Part shown: piece after piece, positions 25,232 to 34,352 of the stretch
Layout: the number at the start of each line of letters is the position of its first letter
Numbering within the stretch: the stretch's first letter is position 1
NCBI GenBank assembly: GCA_964540105.1
Contig: CAZILL010000001.1
Span: 1,240,001 to 1,304,000, forward strand
Length of the DNA: 64,000 bases
Direction: 5' to 3'
DNA from: DATKJY01 sp964540105
GTDB taxonomy: Bacteria > Zixibacteria > MSB-5A5 > GN15 > FEB-12
The notes under the pieces: generated by a model
The model's database searches: none
The model's input: the letters and a program-made list of their open reading frames with translations, nothing else
Told to the model about the DNA's origin: nothing
Made by a program: the position numbers and the translations under genes

Positions 25232-26311
25232 GTGATTTATGGTGTTATCATGGCGGGGGGGAAGGGAGAGCGCTTCTGGCCACTTTCACGGGCCGAGCGC
25301 CCGAAGCAGTTCTTGAGACTGACTTCGGAGCGCACCATGCTCGAAGAGACTATTGAGCGCGTCAGACCGCTTATTCCTCTGGACAATATCCGCGTCGTGG
25401 CCGGTGAATCGATGACCAGCCACATTCTTCATTCCGTGATTCAGATCCCTGAGGGACACATCCTGACGGAACCGTTTGGGCGCAACACCTGTCTTGCGGT
25501 CGGCCTGGCGGCGGTCCATCTCGTCCGCGAAGATCCCCGCGCGGTTATGGTTGTACTCTCCGCCGATCATCTTATCCGGCCCGCCGAAAAGCTACTCAAA
25601 ATCCTCAAGGATGGCGCCGCAGTAGCTGCCGCCGAAGAGAGGCTGATTACGATCGGCATCGTTCCCACGCGACCGGACACCGCGTACGGATATATCAAAC
25701 TTGGCGAAATGTACAAATATGAAGGGGAAAGCGTCGTTTACAACGTTTCGTTATTTGCGGAGAAGCCCAAAGCGACCGTCGCGCAAGAGTACTATTACAG
25801 TCGGCAGTACTTGTGGAATAGCGGCATGTTCATTTGGTCGGCCAAGGCTGTTCTCAAGGCGATCGGGGAATGTCAGCCGCAGATCGCCCGTCAGCTTGAG
25901 GAGTATGCAGCCACCATCGGCACCGACAGTGAAACGGCTTCACGCCGCCAGCTGTATGAGCATACCCAGGCTATTTCGATCGATTATGCCGTGCTGGAGA
26001 AAGCCAGGAACGTTCTGGCCATCAAGGCCGACATGGTTTGGGATGACGTCGGCAGTTGGAACGCTCTCGAGCGATATAAGGATCGCGACTCCGAGAATAA
26101 TGTTCTCGTCGGAGAGTCCATCGTGCATGACACCTACGAGACGACAGTATACAACGACACTGAGGGACTCATCGCATGCATAGGCATCGCTGACCTGGTC
26201 GTAGTGCGATCGGCGAACATCACTCTGGTAGCGCATAAGACAAAGGTGAGCGAGGTCAAGGAACTGCTTATGAAACTGGGTCAGGATGAGAAGCTTCAGC
26301 GTTATCTCTAA
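25232..26311 (+). CDS. manC: mannose-1-phosphate guanylyltransferase
   Basis: 359 aa from the GTG at 25232, which has GGAGAGG 7 bases upstream; a TTG two codons earlier is possible. It makes GDP-mannose from mannose-1-phosphate and GTP. Signature MAGGKGERFWPLSRAERPKQF, then LTEPFGRNTCLAVGLAAVHL, LSADHLI, DTAYGYIKLGEM, FAEKPKATVAQEYY and YLWNSGMFIW. It lacks the C-terminal isomerase domain of bifunctional AlgA/ManC enzymes. GDP-mannose feeds cell-surface glycans, but no glycan cluster follows. The 3' end overlaps the next gene. Confidence 0.9.
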   Translation: MIYGVIMAGGKGERFWPLSRAERPKQFLRLTSERTMLEETIERVRPLIPLDNIRVVAGESMTSHILHSVIQIPEGHILTEPFGRNTCLAVGLAAVHLVREDPRAVMVVLSADHLIRPAEKLLKILKDGAAVAAAEERLITIGIVPTRPDTAYGYIKLGEMYKYEGESVVYNVSLFAEKPKATVAQEYYYSRQYLWNSGMFIWSAKAVLKAIGECQPQIARQLEEYAATIGTDSETASRRQLYEHTQAISIDYAVLEKARNVLAIKADMVWDDVGSWNALERYKDRDSENNVLVGESIVHDTYETTVYNDTEGLIACIGIADLVVVRSANITLVAHKTKVSEVKELLMKLGQDEKLQRYL

Positions 26312-26894
26312 GGCTGGCGGGGTTGCGATTGCGATCCTCGCCGGCACGACGCACCTGTTGCTTCCCGAAGCAGGATTGCGAGGGGTGAGTGCCAAGGAAA
26401 GCAAGCCCCTGATTGAGAACTTCGATCCGCTTGAACTGAGCCGCGACACGGTTTCAATCCCGATTCAGATGGTACAAGCCGCTCGCCTGGCAGAGGCGAA
26501 GCAATCGGATTCGATTCGTTTGGCAGCGCAACGACAATCATCTCTCCAGGCCGGGGATCTCGGTGATTCTGCACGCTACCAGTCTTTTCGTGTTCAGCTG
26601 AGCACGAGTGAAACCTACGGTGAGAGCCGGCACGCTCTTCAGGTCGCGGAAGAGATCTTCGACCAGCCCGTCTTCCTTGATTATGATATCCCCTACTTCA
26701 AGCTTCGTGTCGGGGAATTTAGAACGCGATCGGAAGCGGATCTCTATGCCTTGAAGGCAAAGGCCGCGGGCTATTCGAACGCGTGGGTAGTGACTGTGAA
26801 TGTTTCCGTGCGTCAGGCGCCACCCTTGTATGATCAATCTCCAGAAGATGCTCCTGACTCACTTGGATCGGTAGCCCCGCGTGATTCACGATAA
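26286..26894 (+). CDS. secreted or membrane-anchored SPOR-domain protein
   Basis: 202 aa; starts inside the last codons of manC (26-bp overlap). A short hydrophobic N-terminus (VAIAILAGTTHLLLPEAG) acts as signal or anchor, followed by a polar linker (~30-95). Residues ~98-175 form a SPOR domain: FRVQLSTSETYGESRHALQ opens it and VGEFRTRSEADLYALKAKAAG plus NAWVVTVNV are the conserved G-x-F and closing strand. SPOR domains bind denuded septal peptidoglycan, so a cell-envelope or division role is plausible but unproven. Confidence 0.75.
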   Translation: MRSFSVISKAGGVAIAILAGTTHLLLPEAGLRGVSAKESKPLIENFDPLELSRDTVSIPIQMVQAARLAEAKQSDSIRLAAQRQSSLQAGDLGDSARYQSFRVQLSTSETYGESRHALQVAEEIFDQPVFLDYDIPYFKLRVGEFRTRSEADLYALKAKAAGYSNAWVVTVNVSVRQAPPLYDQSPEDAPDSLGSVAPRDSR

Positions 26895-26907
26895 GGAAAT
26901 TCGGATT

Positions 26908-27537
26908 ATGTGGGTGGATCGCTGCGAGCCGAACGACTATGCTATAGACGAAGCTGTACACGTCCTGGAATCGGGTCACCTGCTGGTCTCACCGACCGAG
27001 ACCCGGTATGGATTGTTGGCGCGAAGTGACAGCGATGAAGCCTTGGCGCGACTCATGAGCACAAAGGGACGGGCCGCCGATGCCCCGGTCGCAGTATTTG
27101 TACGAAACAGCGAGCAGATCGCAGCGCTCGGCGAGCTGAACTCCTCCGCGCGGACGCTCGCTCGTCGTTTCCTGCCCGGACCCCTGACCCTGGTGCTGAC
27201 TGCCTGCGCTGGCATGAAGGCCCCGATCGTGGCCAGGGGAAAGATCGGTCTTCGATGGTCCTCCTGTCCGGTCATAGAGAAAATCTTGAACCAGGTATCC
27301 GTTCCGGTAACAGCGACGTCTGCGAATCTTGCCGGCGCACCAGAAACCAGTCGAGTCAGCGAAATCGCAGCATCTTTTCGATATCAGGTCTCGCTCTATC
27401 TTGACAGCGGGGAATTAGCTGAGCCGGCGTCGACAGTAGTCGATTGTTCGACTGAACCGCCAACGGTTCTTCGGGTCGGGGCGATTTCGGACGGCGCGAT
27501 TCGTGATGCGCTGAAGACGGGACACGAGAGTGAGTGA
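26908..27537 (+). CDS. Sua5/YciO/YrdC-family protein (threonylcarbamoyl-AMP synthase type)
   Basis: 209 aa from the ATG at 26908, 11 bases after AAGGAA; a GTG at 26881 would add nine residues. The YrdC fold is recognisable by VSPTETRYGLLA, STKGRAADAPVAVFV, FLPGPLTLVLTA, GLRWSSCPV and VTATSANLAGAPET. True TsaC/Sua5 proteins make threonylcarbamoyl-AMP for tRNA t6A37. The K-x-R motif is kept (KGR), but the usual KxRxxxxP context is altered, so the YciO-type paralogue role cannot be excluded. No C-terminal Sua5 domain is present. Confidence 0.8.
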   Translation: MWVDRCEPNDYAIDEAVHVLESGHLLVSPTETRYGLLARSDSDEALARLMSTKGRAADAPVAVFVRNSEQIAALGELNSSARTLARRFLPGPLTLVLTACAGMKAPIVARGKIGLRWSSCPVIEKILNQVSVPVTATSANLAGAPETSRVSEIAASFRYQVSLYLDSGELAEPASTVVDCSTEPPTVLRVGAISDGAIRDALKTGHESE

Positions 27538-28021
27538 GAAGTTCAGCGTCCTTTTCGTGTGCACCGGAAACACTTGTCGCTCGCCTATGGCTGAAGGAGC
27601 GCTGCGTGTTTTGCTCGAACAGCAACGCCCGGGGAAATTCGTGGTAACATCGGCCGGAGTGTCGGCTGCCAATGGTTTCCCGGCGACCATGTACGCTATC
27701 GAAGCGGCCAAGATATGGTCATGCAATCTGTCCAGCCACAAGTCTCAGATGTTGTCCCGCGCTCTTATTGACGACGCTGACCTCATATTCGGCATGACTT
27801 CTGAGCATGTGAAGGAGATTCTGCGGCAGGTTCCAAGCGCCAAGGATCACACGTATCTGTTCAAGAATTTTCCTGACCATCGGGCCAAAGGGGAGCCTGT
27901 CGAGGATCCGATCGGTCAGGAACTGGAACGATATAATGCCACGTTTCTCGAACTTGGCGAGTATCTCGGGAAGTACCTAAAGCAGATAATTCAGATGATC
28001 GATGAAAAAGTTGCTCGTTAA
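27530..28021 (+). CDS. low-molecular-weight protein-tyrosine-phosphatase family protein
   Basis: 163 aa; GTG start overlapping the previous stop by 8 bp. The P-loop CTGNTCRS (Cys11 to Ser18) matches C-x5-R-S, and the general-acid Asp126 sits in VEDPIG. The sequence VTSAGVSAANGFPATMYAIE is typical of bacterial YwlE/Wzb-like members. It may dephosphorylate Tyr or Arg in proteins; an arsenate-reductase activity is less likely because the extra redox Cys pair is not obvious. The 3' end overlaps the DUF3108 gene. Confidence 0.85.
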   Translation: MSEKFSVLFVCTGNTCRSPMAEGALRVLLEQQRPGKFVVTSAGVSAANGFPATMYAIEAAKIWSCNLSSHKSQMLSRALIDDADLIFGMTSEHVKEILRQVPSAKDHTYLFKNFPDHRAKGEPVEDPIGQELERYNATFLELGEYLGKYLKQIIQMIDEKVAR

Positions 28022-28850
28022 CGGCCCGTTGATTGTAAGACTTCTGATGATGTTCTCTGCTCTTGCAGGAATTGTTGTGGTGGCGTATTTCGCAACCGGA
28101 GCGGTGGGTACCGTGGACTCGGCAACCGCTCTTTCAGGTTCTCTGGCCGGAAGTACCAGCGACCGGGTGATTGACAACGTCGCCTTCGGAGTCGGCGAGA
28201 AGCTATCGTACGACATTAATTACGGCTTTATCAACGCGGGCACGGCATCGATGGAGATTGCTGACGTCATCGAGTACGAGGGCCGCCCCTGCTATCAGGT
28301 CGTCACGCACGCTAACTCCAACGCTTTCTTTTCGAGTTTCTACAAAGTTGAGGATCGAGTCGAGTCCATTGTTGACGCTGTGGGGATCTATACGTGGCGA
28401 TTCGAAAAGAACCTGCGCGAAGGAGGATACCGCGCCGATCGGCAATACACATTTGATCAGTTCTCCCATGTCGTGCATTACGACAAAGATACGATTCCCG
28501 TTGAACCGTTTGTGCATGACGCTTTGTCGGCCTTGTATTTCGTACGAACGCAGCCACTCGAATCAGGCACGTCGCTGTTTCTCGACAACTTCGTTGATGG
28601 GAAGAAGTACAAACTTGAAGTGCGGGTTCATCGGCGCGAACGTATCAAGGTTGCCGCCGGAACGTTTGACTGCGTCGTTGTTGAGCCGCTGTCACAGGCC
28701 GTCGGTGTCTTCAAACACGAAGGGACCCTGACTGTATGGCTGACCGACGACCGCTTGAGATTACCCGTGCTGATGAAGTCTCGAATCCTTGTCGGCTCTG
28801 TATCGGCGGAGCTGACCGACTACACGCTCGGCGAAATCAGGAGTTTTTGA
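28002..28850 (+). CDS. DUF3108 family exported protein
   Basis: 282 aa; the ATG lies inside the last codons of the phosphatase gene (20-bp overlap). An N-terminal hydrophobic helix (VRLLMMFSALAGIVVVAYFA) is a signal or anchor. From residue ~60 the DUF3108 pattern appears: FGVGEKLSYDINYGFINAGTA, then YEGRPCYQVVTHANSNAFFS, VAAGTFDCVVVEP and LPVLMKSRILVGSVSAEL at the end. Members are periplasmic beta-rich proteins of unknown function, often near envelope genes. Here it follows SPOR, YrdC and phosphatase genes in one tight run. Confidence 0.82.
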   Translation: MKKLLVNGPLIVRLLMMFSALAGIVVVAYFATGAVGTVDSATALSGSLAGSTSDRVIDNVAFGVGEKLSYDINYGFINAGTASMEIADVIEYEGRPCYQVVTHANSNAFFSSFYKVEDRVESIVDAVGIYTWRFEKNLREGGYRADRQYTFDQFSHVVHYDKDTIPVEPFVHDALSALYFVRTQPLESGTSLFLDNFVDGKKYKLEVRVHRRERIKVAAGTFDCVVVEPLSQAVGVFKHEGTLTVWLTDDRLRLPVLMKSRILVGSVSAELTDYTLGEIRSF

Positions 28851-28853
28851 CCT

Positions 28854-29813
28854 ATGCCCGCAGTTCGTAAACGGGTGCATCCCATCGACCTGACCAGGAC
28901 CACGCGCTATCCAATCGCCGTGCGCGCGAACAAGACTCTCATCGAGATGATGGGATCACCGCTCGAGAAACCGGGCGCGGTCCCTTTCTTCCGCTCCCTC
29001 CCTCGAACTCTGAAGGCGAAGGACCTGCGTGACTTCATCGTTCATGCTCAGGACGCCCGCAAGCGAGGCTATCCGTTTCACTTGTTGCTCGGCGCACACA
29101 CCATCAAGGTGGGGCTGTCACCGATCATCATTGATCTGATGAAACGGGGGATCGTTTCCGGTCTGTCGTTCAGCGGCGCAGGCTTGGTCCATGATCTTGA
29201 ATTGGCCTACTTTGGGGGAACCTCCGAGGATGTTCAGGCTGGTCTGAACGACGGTTCATTCGGCATGGCCCAGGAAACCGGAGACCTTTTCGCCGAGGTG
29301 GCCAGATTCGCTGACTCGGAGGAGTTAGGACTTGGAGAGGCGGGGGGACATCTCATTGAAAAGGACAGAGCACCCTACCGGAGGCTGTCGGTTTTTGCCT
29401 CAGCGTATCGATTCGGGGTTCCGGTTACTGTACACGTAGGTATCGGGACCGACATCGTCAGCCAGCACCCTGTATTCGATGCGGCGAAAGTTGCGACCGC
29501 CTCACACCGTGATTTTCGCACTCTGGCTTCGATATGCGCCGATCTCGACCGGGGCGGCGTCGTTGCTAACGTCGGTTCGGCGGTCATCCTGCCGGAAGTG
29601 CTCTTGAAGGCGCTGACCGTTGCTCGGAACATCAACGGATACAAGGGGCGTCTGACGACGGCTAATTTCGACATGATTGAACATTATCGACCTCTGGTCA
29701 ACGTGGTGACGCGTCCTACCCAGAAGACGGGTCGCGGTTACAGTTTTATCGGGCACCACGAGATCATGATACCGCTCCTCGCCTGGGGATTGAAGGCCGA
29801 TTTGAAGAGATGA
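28854..29813 (+). CDS. deoxyhypusine-synthase-like conserved protein
   Basis: 319 aa, ATG start 3 bp after the DUF3108 gene. The central part reads LLGAHTIKVGLSPIIIDLMK and GLSFSGAGLVHDLELAYFGG, resembling the NAD-binding (DHS-like) core of deoxyhypusine synthases, but bacteria lack eIF5A, and I do not see the catalytic Lys context with certainty. Near the C-terminus are GGVVANVGSAVILPEVLLKAL and GYSFIGHHEIMIPLL. So I call it a DHS-like family member of unknown substrate; homospermidine-synthase-like chemistry is one possibility. It directly precedes the formiminotransferase-cyclodeaminase gene. Confidence 0.5.
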   Translation: MPAVRKRVHPIDLTRTTRYPIAVRANKTLIEMMGSPLEKPGAVPFFRSLPRTLKAKDLRDFIVHAQDARKRGYPFHLLLGAHTIKVGLSPIIIDLMKRGIVSGLSFSGAGLVHDLELAYFGGTSEDVQAGLNDGSFGMAQETGDLFAEVARFADSEELGLGEAGGHLIEKDRAPYRRLSVFASAYRFGVPVTVHVGIGTDIVSQHPVFDAAKVATASHRDFRTLASICADLDRGGVVANVGSAVILPEVLLKALTVARNINGYKGRLTTANFDMIEHYRPLVNVVTRPTQKTGRGYSFIGHHEIMIPLLAWGLKADLKR

Positions 29814-29833
29814 GATTGTCTGGGAGTAACTGA

Positions 29834-31360
29834 ATGGCAAAGCTGGTGGAATGTGTTCCGAATTTCTCAGAAGGACGTCGTCCAGAAGTGCTCGACGCCA
29901 TCTGCAGTGCGATTACCTCGGTCGAGGGAGTGAGCTTACTCGATCGCGAGATGGATGCCGATCACAATCGAGCGGTAGTGACTTTCGTCTGTCATCCCGA
30001 CCTCGCAGTTGAGGCTGCGTTTCGGGGATACCAGAAGGCCGCTGACCTGATAGACATGCGTAGCCACAAGGGGGAGCACCCACGGATGGGGGCGTGCGAC
30101 GTGTGTCCGTTCATACCGCTGCAGGATATGGGAATCGACGAGGCGATCGAACTTGCACAGAAGCTCGGCAAACGAGTAGGAACCGAACTTGAAATCCCGG
30201 TGTATCTTTACGAAGATGCCGCCACCAGCACAAAGCGCAGGAATTTAGCCAATGTGCGCTCGGGAGAGTACGAAGGGATTCGAGACAGCATAGAAGCAGA
30301 CCCAGAGCGCCGACCGGATTACGGGCCGTCAATGATGAATCTCAAGGCGGGCTCGACAGCCATTGGCGTACGATTCCCGCTCGTCGCGTTCAACGTCTAT
30401 TTGAACACAAACAAGAAACGGATCGCTGACAACATCGCTGACGCGGTGCGCGCGATCAAGGGCGGCTACAAGTTCGTCAAGGCGCTTGGTTTTGAGATCA
30501 AGGAGCGGGATCAGGTTCAGATTTCGATGAACCTTGTCAACTATACAAAGACGCCGATCTTCCGTGTGTTCGAGACAATTAAGCGAGAGGCCGCACGTTA
30601 CGGGGTTACCGTGACGTCATCGGAAGTGATCGGTTTGGTACCCAACGACGCCATCATCGATGTCGCTGATTTCTATCTGCAACTCGAAAACTTCTCCAAG
30701 CAGCAAATTCTTGAGGAGAAGCTAAAGTCCGCAGGTGCTGTTGGAGACAGAAGTGTAGAGGATTTCTACGATGACGTTGCCTCGTCGGCCCCGGCGCCGG
30801 GAGGCGGGTCGGTTTCCGCCTCGTGTGGCGCTCTTGCTGCGGCTCTGACCGCCATGGTCTGTCGCTTGACTGTCAGTAAGAAGAAATACGCGTCTGTTAT
30901 GGACGAGTTGTCGCAGGTTCGCGATCAAGCTGACCTGTTGCGAGCAGAACTCAAGCGGCATATCGACGAGGACAAGCTGGCCTTCAACGCGGTCATGGCG
31001 GCATTCAAACTGCCGAAGGGTAGTGATGATGAAATCAGCGCGCGCGATCTGGCCGTGCAGGAGGCAACAAAGAAAGCGGCCTTGGTACCTCTGGCGGTCA
31101 TGAAGAAGTCCCGCGAGGCACTTGCCCTGGCGCTCGTCGTGGCTCAAAAAGGAAACAGCAACTCCATCAGCGATGCCGGAGTCGCCGGTCTGGTCGGGTA
31201 CGCTGCTATCGAAGGCGCGGGCTATAATGTGCGCATCAATTTGAAATCGATCACGGACGCGACGTTTGTCAAGACTGTCGCCTCGGAAGTAGAAATGATC
31301 AGGACCCTCGGCAGGCAGCTTGCAGAAGAGATCCGTCAGACAGTCGAGAGTAAACTGTAA
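29834..31360 (+). CDS. ftcD: bifunctional glutamate formiminotransferase / formiminotetrahydrofolate cyclodeaminase
   Basis: 508 aa, close to vertebrate FTCD (541 aa). The formiminotransferase domain (1-~295) opens with VECVPNFSEGRRPEVLDAI and has GEHPRMGACDVCPFIP with the catalytic His region. A short linker (~295-315) leads to the cyclodeaminase domain, marked by SAPAPGGGSVSASCGALAAALT. It moves the formimino group of N-formiminoglutamate to tetrahydrofolate and then makes 5,10-methenyl-THF with release of ammonia. The histidine-degradation genes hutH, hutU and hutI are not in the window. Confidence 0.92.
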   Translation: MAKLVECVPNFSEGRRPEVLDAICSAITSVEGVSLLDREMDADHNRAVVTFVCHPDLAVEAAFRGYQKAADLIDMRSHKGEHPRMGACDVCPFIPLQDMGIDEAIELAQKLGKRVGTELEIPVYLYEDAATSTKRRNLANVRSGEYEGIRDSIEADPERRPDYGPSMMNLKAGSTAIGVRFPLVAFNVYLNTNKKRIADNIADAVRAIKGGYKFVKALGFEIKERDQVQISMNLVNYTKTPIFRVFETIKREAARYGVTVTSSEVIGLVPNDAIIDVADFYLQLENFSKQQILEEKLKSAGAVGDRSVEDFYDDVASSAPAPGGGSVSASCGALAAALTAMVCRLTVSKKKYASVMDELSQVRDQADLLRAELKRHIDEDKLAFNAVMAAFKLPKGSDDEISARDLAVQEATKKAALVPLAVMKKSREALALALVVAQKGNSNSISDAGVAGLVGYAAIEGAGYNVRINLKSITDATFVKTVASEVEMIRTLGRQLAEEIRQTVESKL

Positions 31361-31363
31361 TCT

Positions 31364-32194
31364 ATGGCGGACCGGATTGACCTGCACATGCACACGAATC
31401 ATTCTGATGGCGTTAGCAGTTCATCGGAAGTACTGGAACTGGTTCGCAAGAGTCGTGTTGTCGCCTTTGCCGTAACCGACCACGATACTCTCGCGGGCTA
31501 TCGAGAGATACAGTCGATGATAAAATCCTCCGATCCAGAGCTTGTCCCGGGAGTTGAACTCTCGGTACAGGTGAACGATGTCGATGTCCACTTGTTGGCG
31601 TACCTGTTCGATCCGGATCATGAGCGGCTAAACCAGGCGCTCATCGATTTTCAGTCTCGCCGAAGTCAGCGAGGACAGCAGATCATTGAGAAGCTCAATA
31701 GACTGGGAGCCGCAGTTCCCTTCGAGGCGGTCCAGAAGAAAGCCATCGGTTCTGTGATCGGACGTCCGCACATCGCTGAAACCATGCACAGTTTGAAGAT
31801 TGTGGGGAGCTATCAGGAAGCCTTTGATCGCTACATAAGTAAGTCCGGTCCAGCGTACGTTCCCAAGATCAGCCTGCCCCCTGAAGCAGCGATGCAGCTT
31901 GTGCACGATGCCGGCGGCGTCGTGGTTTTGGCGCACCCGTTTGTTGACGATGCCGCACGACACATCGACATCTTGCTGCATATGGGGCTTGACGGCATCG
32001 AAGTGTACCATTCGTCGCACACGCCGCAGGAGACGGGAAGATTGATCAGAATCGCGGAGAGGCACCAGCTACTAAAATCAGGCGGTTCCGATTATCATGG
32101 TCGGGAGGGTCGGTACGGCATGATCGGCGCTCTTGGCGTACCAGCCCAGTACCTGGCAGCATTGAAGAACAAAGCTTTGACATACGGGGCATGA
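31364..32194 (+). CDS. PHP-domain phosphoesterase (nucleoside 3',5'-bisphosphate phosphatase type)
   Basis: 276 aa, starting 3 bp after ftcD. The metal-binding PHP motifs are in order: DLHMHTNHSDGVSS, VTDHDTLAGY, PGVELSVQ, GRPHIAETM, LAHPFVDDA and GGSDYHGREG. This set and size match the YciV/RNase AM family, which removes phosphate from nucleoside 3',5'-bisphosphates or trims RNA 5' ends. The alternative is a general PHP hydrolase; the insertion between motifs 3 and 4 fits YciV. Confidence 0.87.
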   Translation: MADRIDLHMHTNHSDGVSSSSEVLELVRKSRVVAFAVTDHDTLAGYREIQSMIKSSDPELVPGVELSVQVNDVDVHLLAYLFDPDHERLNQALIDFQSRRSQRGQQIIEKLNRLGAAVPFEAVQKKAIGSVIGRPHIAETMHSLKIVGSYQEAFDRYISKSGPAYVPKISLPPEAAMQLVHDAGGVVVLAHPFVDDAARHIDILLHMGLDGIEVYHSSHTPQETGRLIRIAERHQLLKSGGSDYHGREGRYGMIGALGVPAQYLAALKNKALTYGA

Positions 32195-32195
32195 G

Positions 32196-34352
32196 TTGAG
32201 AACATTTATTCTGGTCATTGCGGTTACTTTGCTTTCGGCGATTGCCTCGGCACAGACCGATCGCCTATCTCGGGAGGATCAGATACAGATCATTGTTGAC
32301 TATCTTCATGCCACCGGTCGCGAGGCGCGAGAGCCCGGTATGCTTGCCTCGTCTTTGGTTCGTGGAGATGCCCTCCCTCATAAGTGCGGCACTTCAGCCG
32401 TCGCCGACTTTGTCGCGGCCCGCTCCAAATTAGACAAGGATCTTCTGCTGGCGCTCGGAGAAGCAGCTTTGGTCGACCGCCCTGTGCTCGATCTATCGTG
32501 CCTAAGCCCGACCGGTAGATTCAAAGTGCATTACACGAAAACCGGCAGCGACGCCGTTTATCAATCGAATACCGATGTGAACCGAAATGGTGTGCCGGAT
32601 TACGTCGATAAGGTGGCCGATATCGCCGACTCCGTGTACGCCTTCATTATCGATACCCTCGGATATCCGCCCCCCCCGTCCGACTCCCTGTACTTTCCGG
32701 TCGAAGAAGGGCAATATGACATTTACCTTCTCTCGCTCGGCTACTACGGCCTCGCCTACACCGACTCAGCCTCGATCGACACGAGCAGGGCAGGGTTGAT
32801 CAGCGCTACATCGTTCATCGAACTGGACAATGATTATCACAATGTCAATCGTGGTGAGTACAAGGATCGTCCTCTCGATGCGGTGAGGGTCACCCTGGCC
32901 CACGAGTACTTCCACGCGGTCCAGTTCGGCATGAACTACACTGATGCCGAACCATCCAGTCGACGCTACTGGATGGAAATGTCGGCGGTCTGGATGGAAG
33001 AGGAACAGTACACAAATATCAATGATTACTATAACTACCTCACGTACTTCTTCAACTTCCCGGCCCGGTCGCTGCAGGACTTCGACAGGGCGGATCGCGG
33101 GATACACTCGTATGCCTCCGTTGTCTTCCCTCTGTACCTTTCTGCTGTTTACGGCCGTGACATAATCAAAGCTATCTGGGAGAAGAGTCACTCACTCGGA
33201 GTGGAGCGCGGACCCGGTCCACGCTTTCTCACGGCCGTCCAGAGTGTTATCGACTCAGCAAGTAACCACACTGAAAATCTATCCACGACCTACCGCGATT
33301 TCGCTCTTTGGAATTACTTTACAGGGGAAAGGGCCGACGCGGCCCCGACCGGAGTGGGGTACGCCGAACGCAGCTTCTATCCGTCCATTCCAGACAGCGC
33401 GATGATTTCGTCTGACAGATATCCGTTGCTGGTCTTTAATATGACCAAGTTCTGGCCTGAGTTGAACGCAGCCATATATTTGCGTTTCTATGGGATTCAG
33501 GCGATCGAGCGACGCTTCTTTGCGTGTGGTCAGATCGACCCCGACAGCCTTTGCACCGTTCGCTTTGTCGACACGATTTGTGCGGATCGAACGCTCATCC
33601 CCGACAGTGTCGTGACTCAATCAGCGCGGTGCTCGGACTATCATCCCCCGACCGAATGCAATCTTCGCTCGGGCTGTACTGATACGACGCTGCTCTATTA
33701 CGGTCCATCGTTTCTCGTTGGGATTCAAGTGGACACGGTGCGACCGGGATGGGGTTTGACAGTCCTGAATCATCCACTTGCCGACCCGACTCGTCCAGTA
33801 ATGGACTCGAAGGCGCTCCTCCCCGCAGACACTGTTTCAACGTACGGCGTGGATCTCGAGCGACCGGGTGAAACGGACGCCATCACCCTCATTCTCTCCA
33901 CCGGTTCGTCTGATCCGACGCTCTACCGCCCCAGAGTTGGACGATATGTCGCATGGTACGTCAATGACACAACTCAACCGCTCCCCAAGAACGCCCCCGT
34001 CATGCTACTGGATCCCTATCCAAACCCTGCCGTCGAGACTGAGAGCGTGTGGTTCCGGTTCCAGGTTCCGACCAACGATTCTGCAACCCAGCGCTGCGCG
34101 CGTCAGCAGACCTGGATGGAAGTGGATATTTACACCGTGGCAGGAGACAGAGTGTTCACGATCCAGAAGTGGGCGGCACTGCAGAATCTGGGAAGCAAGA
34201 TGAATGAGTACCGAGTCTCCTGGGACATGGCCAATTCACACGGACAAGCAGTCAGTTCTGGCGTCTATCTGGCGGTCGCGCGATTGAGGTGTGGAGGGGA
34301 GGGAGGAACATTGCTGGGAGTTGGGAAGACCAAGGTCGCTGTTATCCGATGA
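32196..34352 (+). CDS. secreted putative zinc metalloprotease with C-terminal FlgD-like Ig domain (MXAN_6640-like)
   Basis: 718 aa; TTG start, 1 bp after the previous stop. The signal peptide is MRTFILVIAVTLLSAIASA. A calcium-binding-like DVNRNGVPDYVDK occurs at ~128-139, and the zinc motif is LAHEYFHAVQ (His236, Glu237, His240). This resembles the MXAN_6640 family of putative metalloproteases. The region ~255-600 is beta-rich and cysteine-containing. The last ~100 residues form a FlgD-like Ig domain: LLDPYPNPAVE starts it and SGVYLAVARLR and GKTKVAVIR end it, as in sorting-domain-bearing proteins. Extracellular or surface proteolysis is likely. The 3' end overlaps the ECF S gene. Confidence 0.8.
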   Translation: MRTFILVIAVTLLSAIASAQTDRLSREDQIQIIVDYLHATGREAREPGMLASSLVRGDALPHKCGTSAVADFVAARSKLDKDLLLALGEAALVDRPVLDLSCLSPTGRFKVHYTKTGSDAVYQSNTDVNRNGVPDYVDKVADIADSVYAFIIDTLGYPPPPSDSLYFPVEEGQYDIYLLSLGYYGLAYTDSASIDTSRAGLISATSFIELDNDYHNVNRGEYKDRPLDAVRVTLAHEYFHAVQFGMNYTDAEPSSRRYWMEMSAVWMEEEQYTNINDYYNYLTYFFNFPARSLQDFDRADRGIHSYASVVFPLYLSAVYGRDIIKAIWEKSHSLGVERGPGPRFLTAVQSVIDSASNHTENLSTTYRDFALWNYFTGERADAAPTGVGYAERSFYPSIPDSAMISSDRYPLLVFNMTKFWPELNAAIYLRFYGIQAIERRFFACGQIDPDSLCTVRFVDTICADRTLIPDSVVTQSARCSDYHPPTECNLRSGCTDTTLLYYGPSFLVGIQVDTVRPGWGLTVLNHPLADPTRPVMDSKALLPADTVSTYGVDLERPGETDAITLILSTGSSDPTLYRPRVGRYVAWYVNDTTQPLPKNAPVMLLDPYPNPAVETESVWFRFQVPTNDSATQRCARQQTWMEVDIYTVAGDRVFTIQKWAALQNLGSKMNEYRVSWDMANSHGQAVSSGVYLAVARLRCGGEGGTLLGVGKTKVAVIR

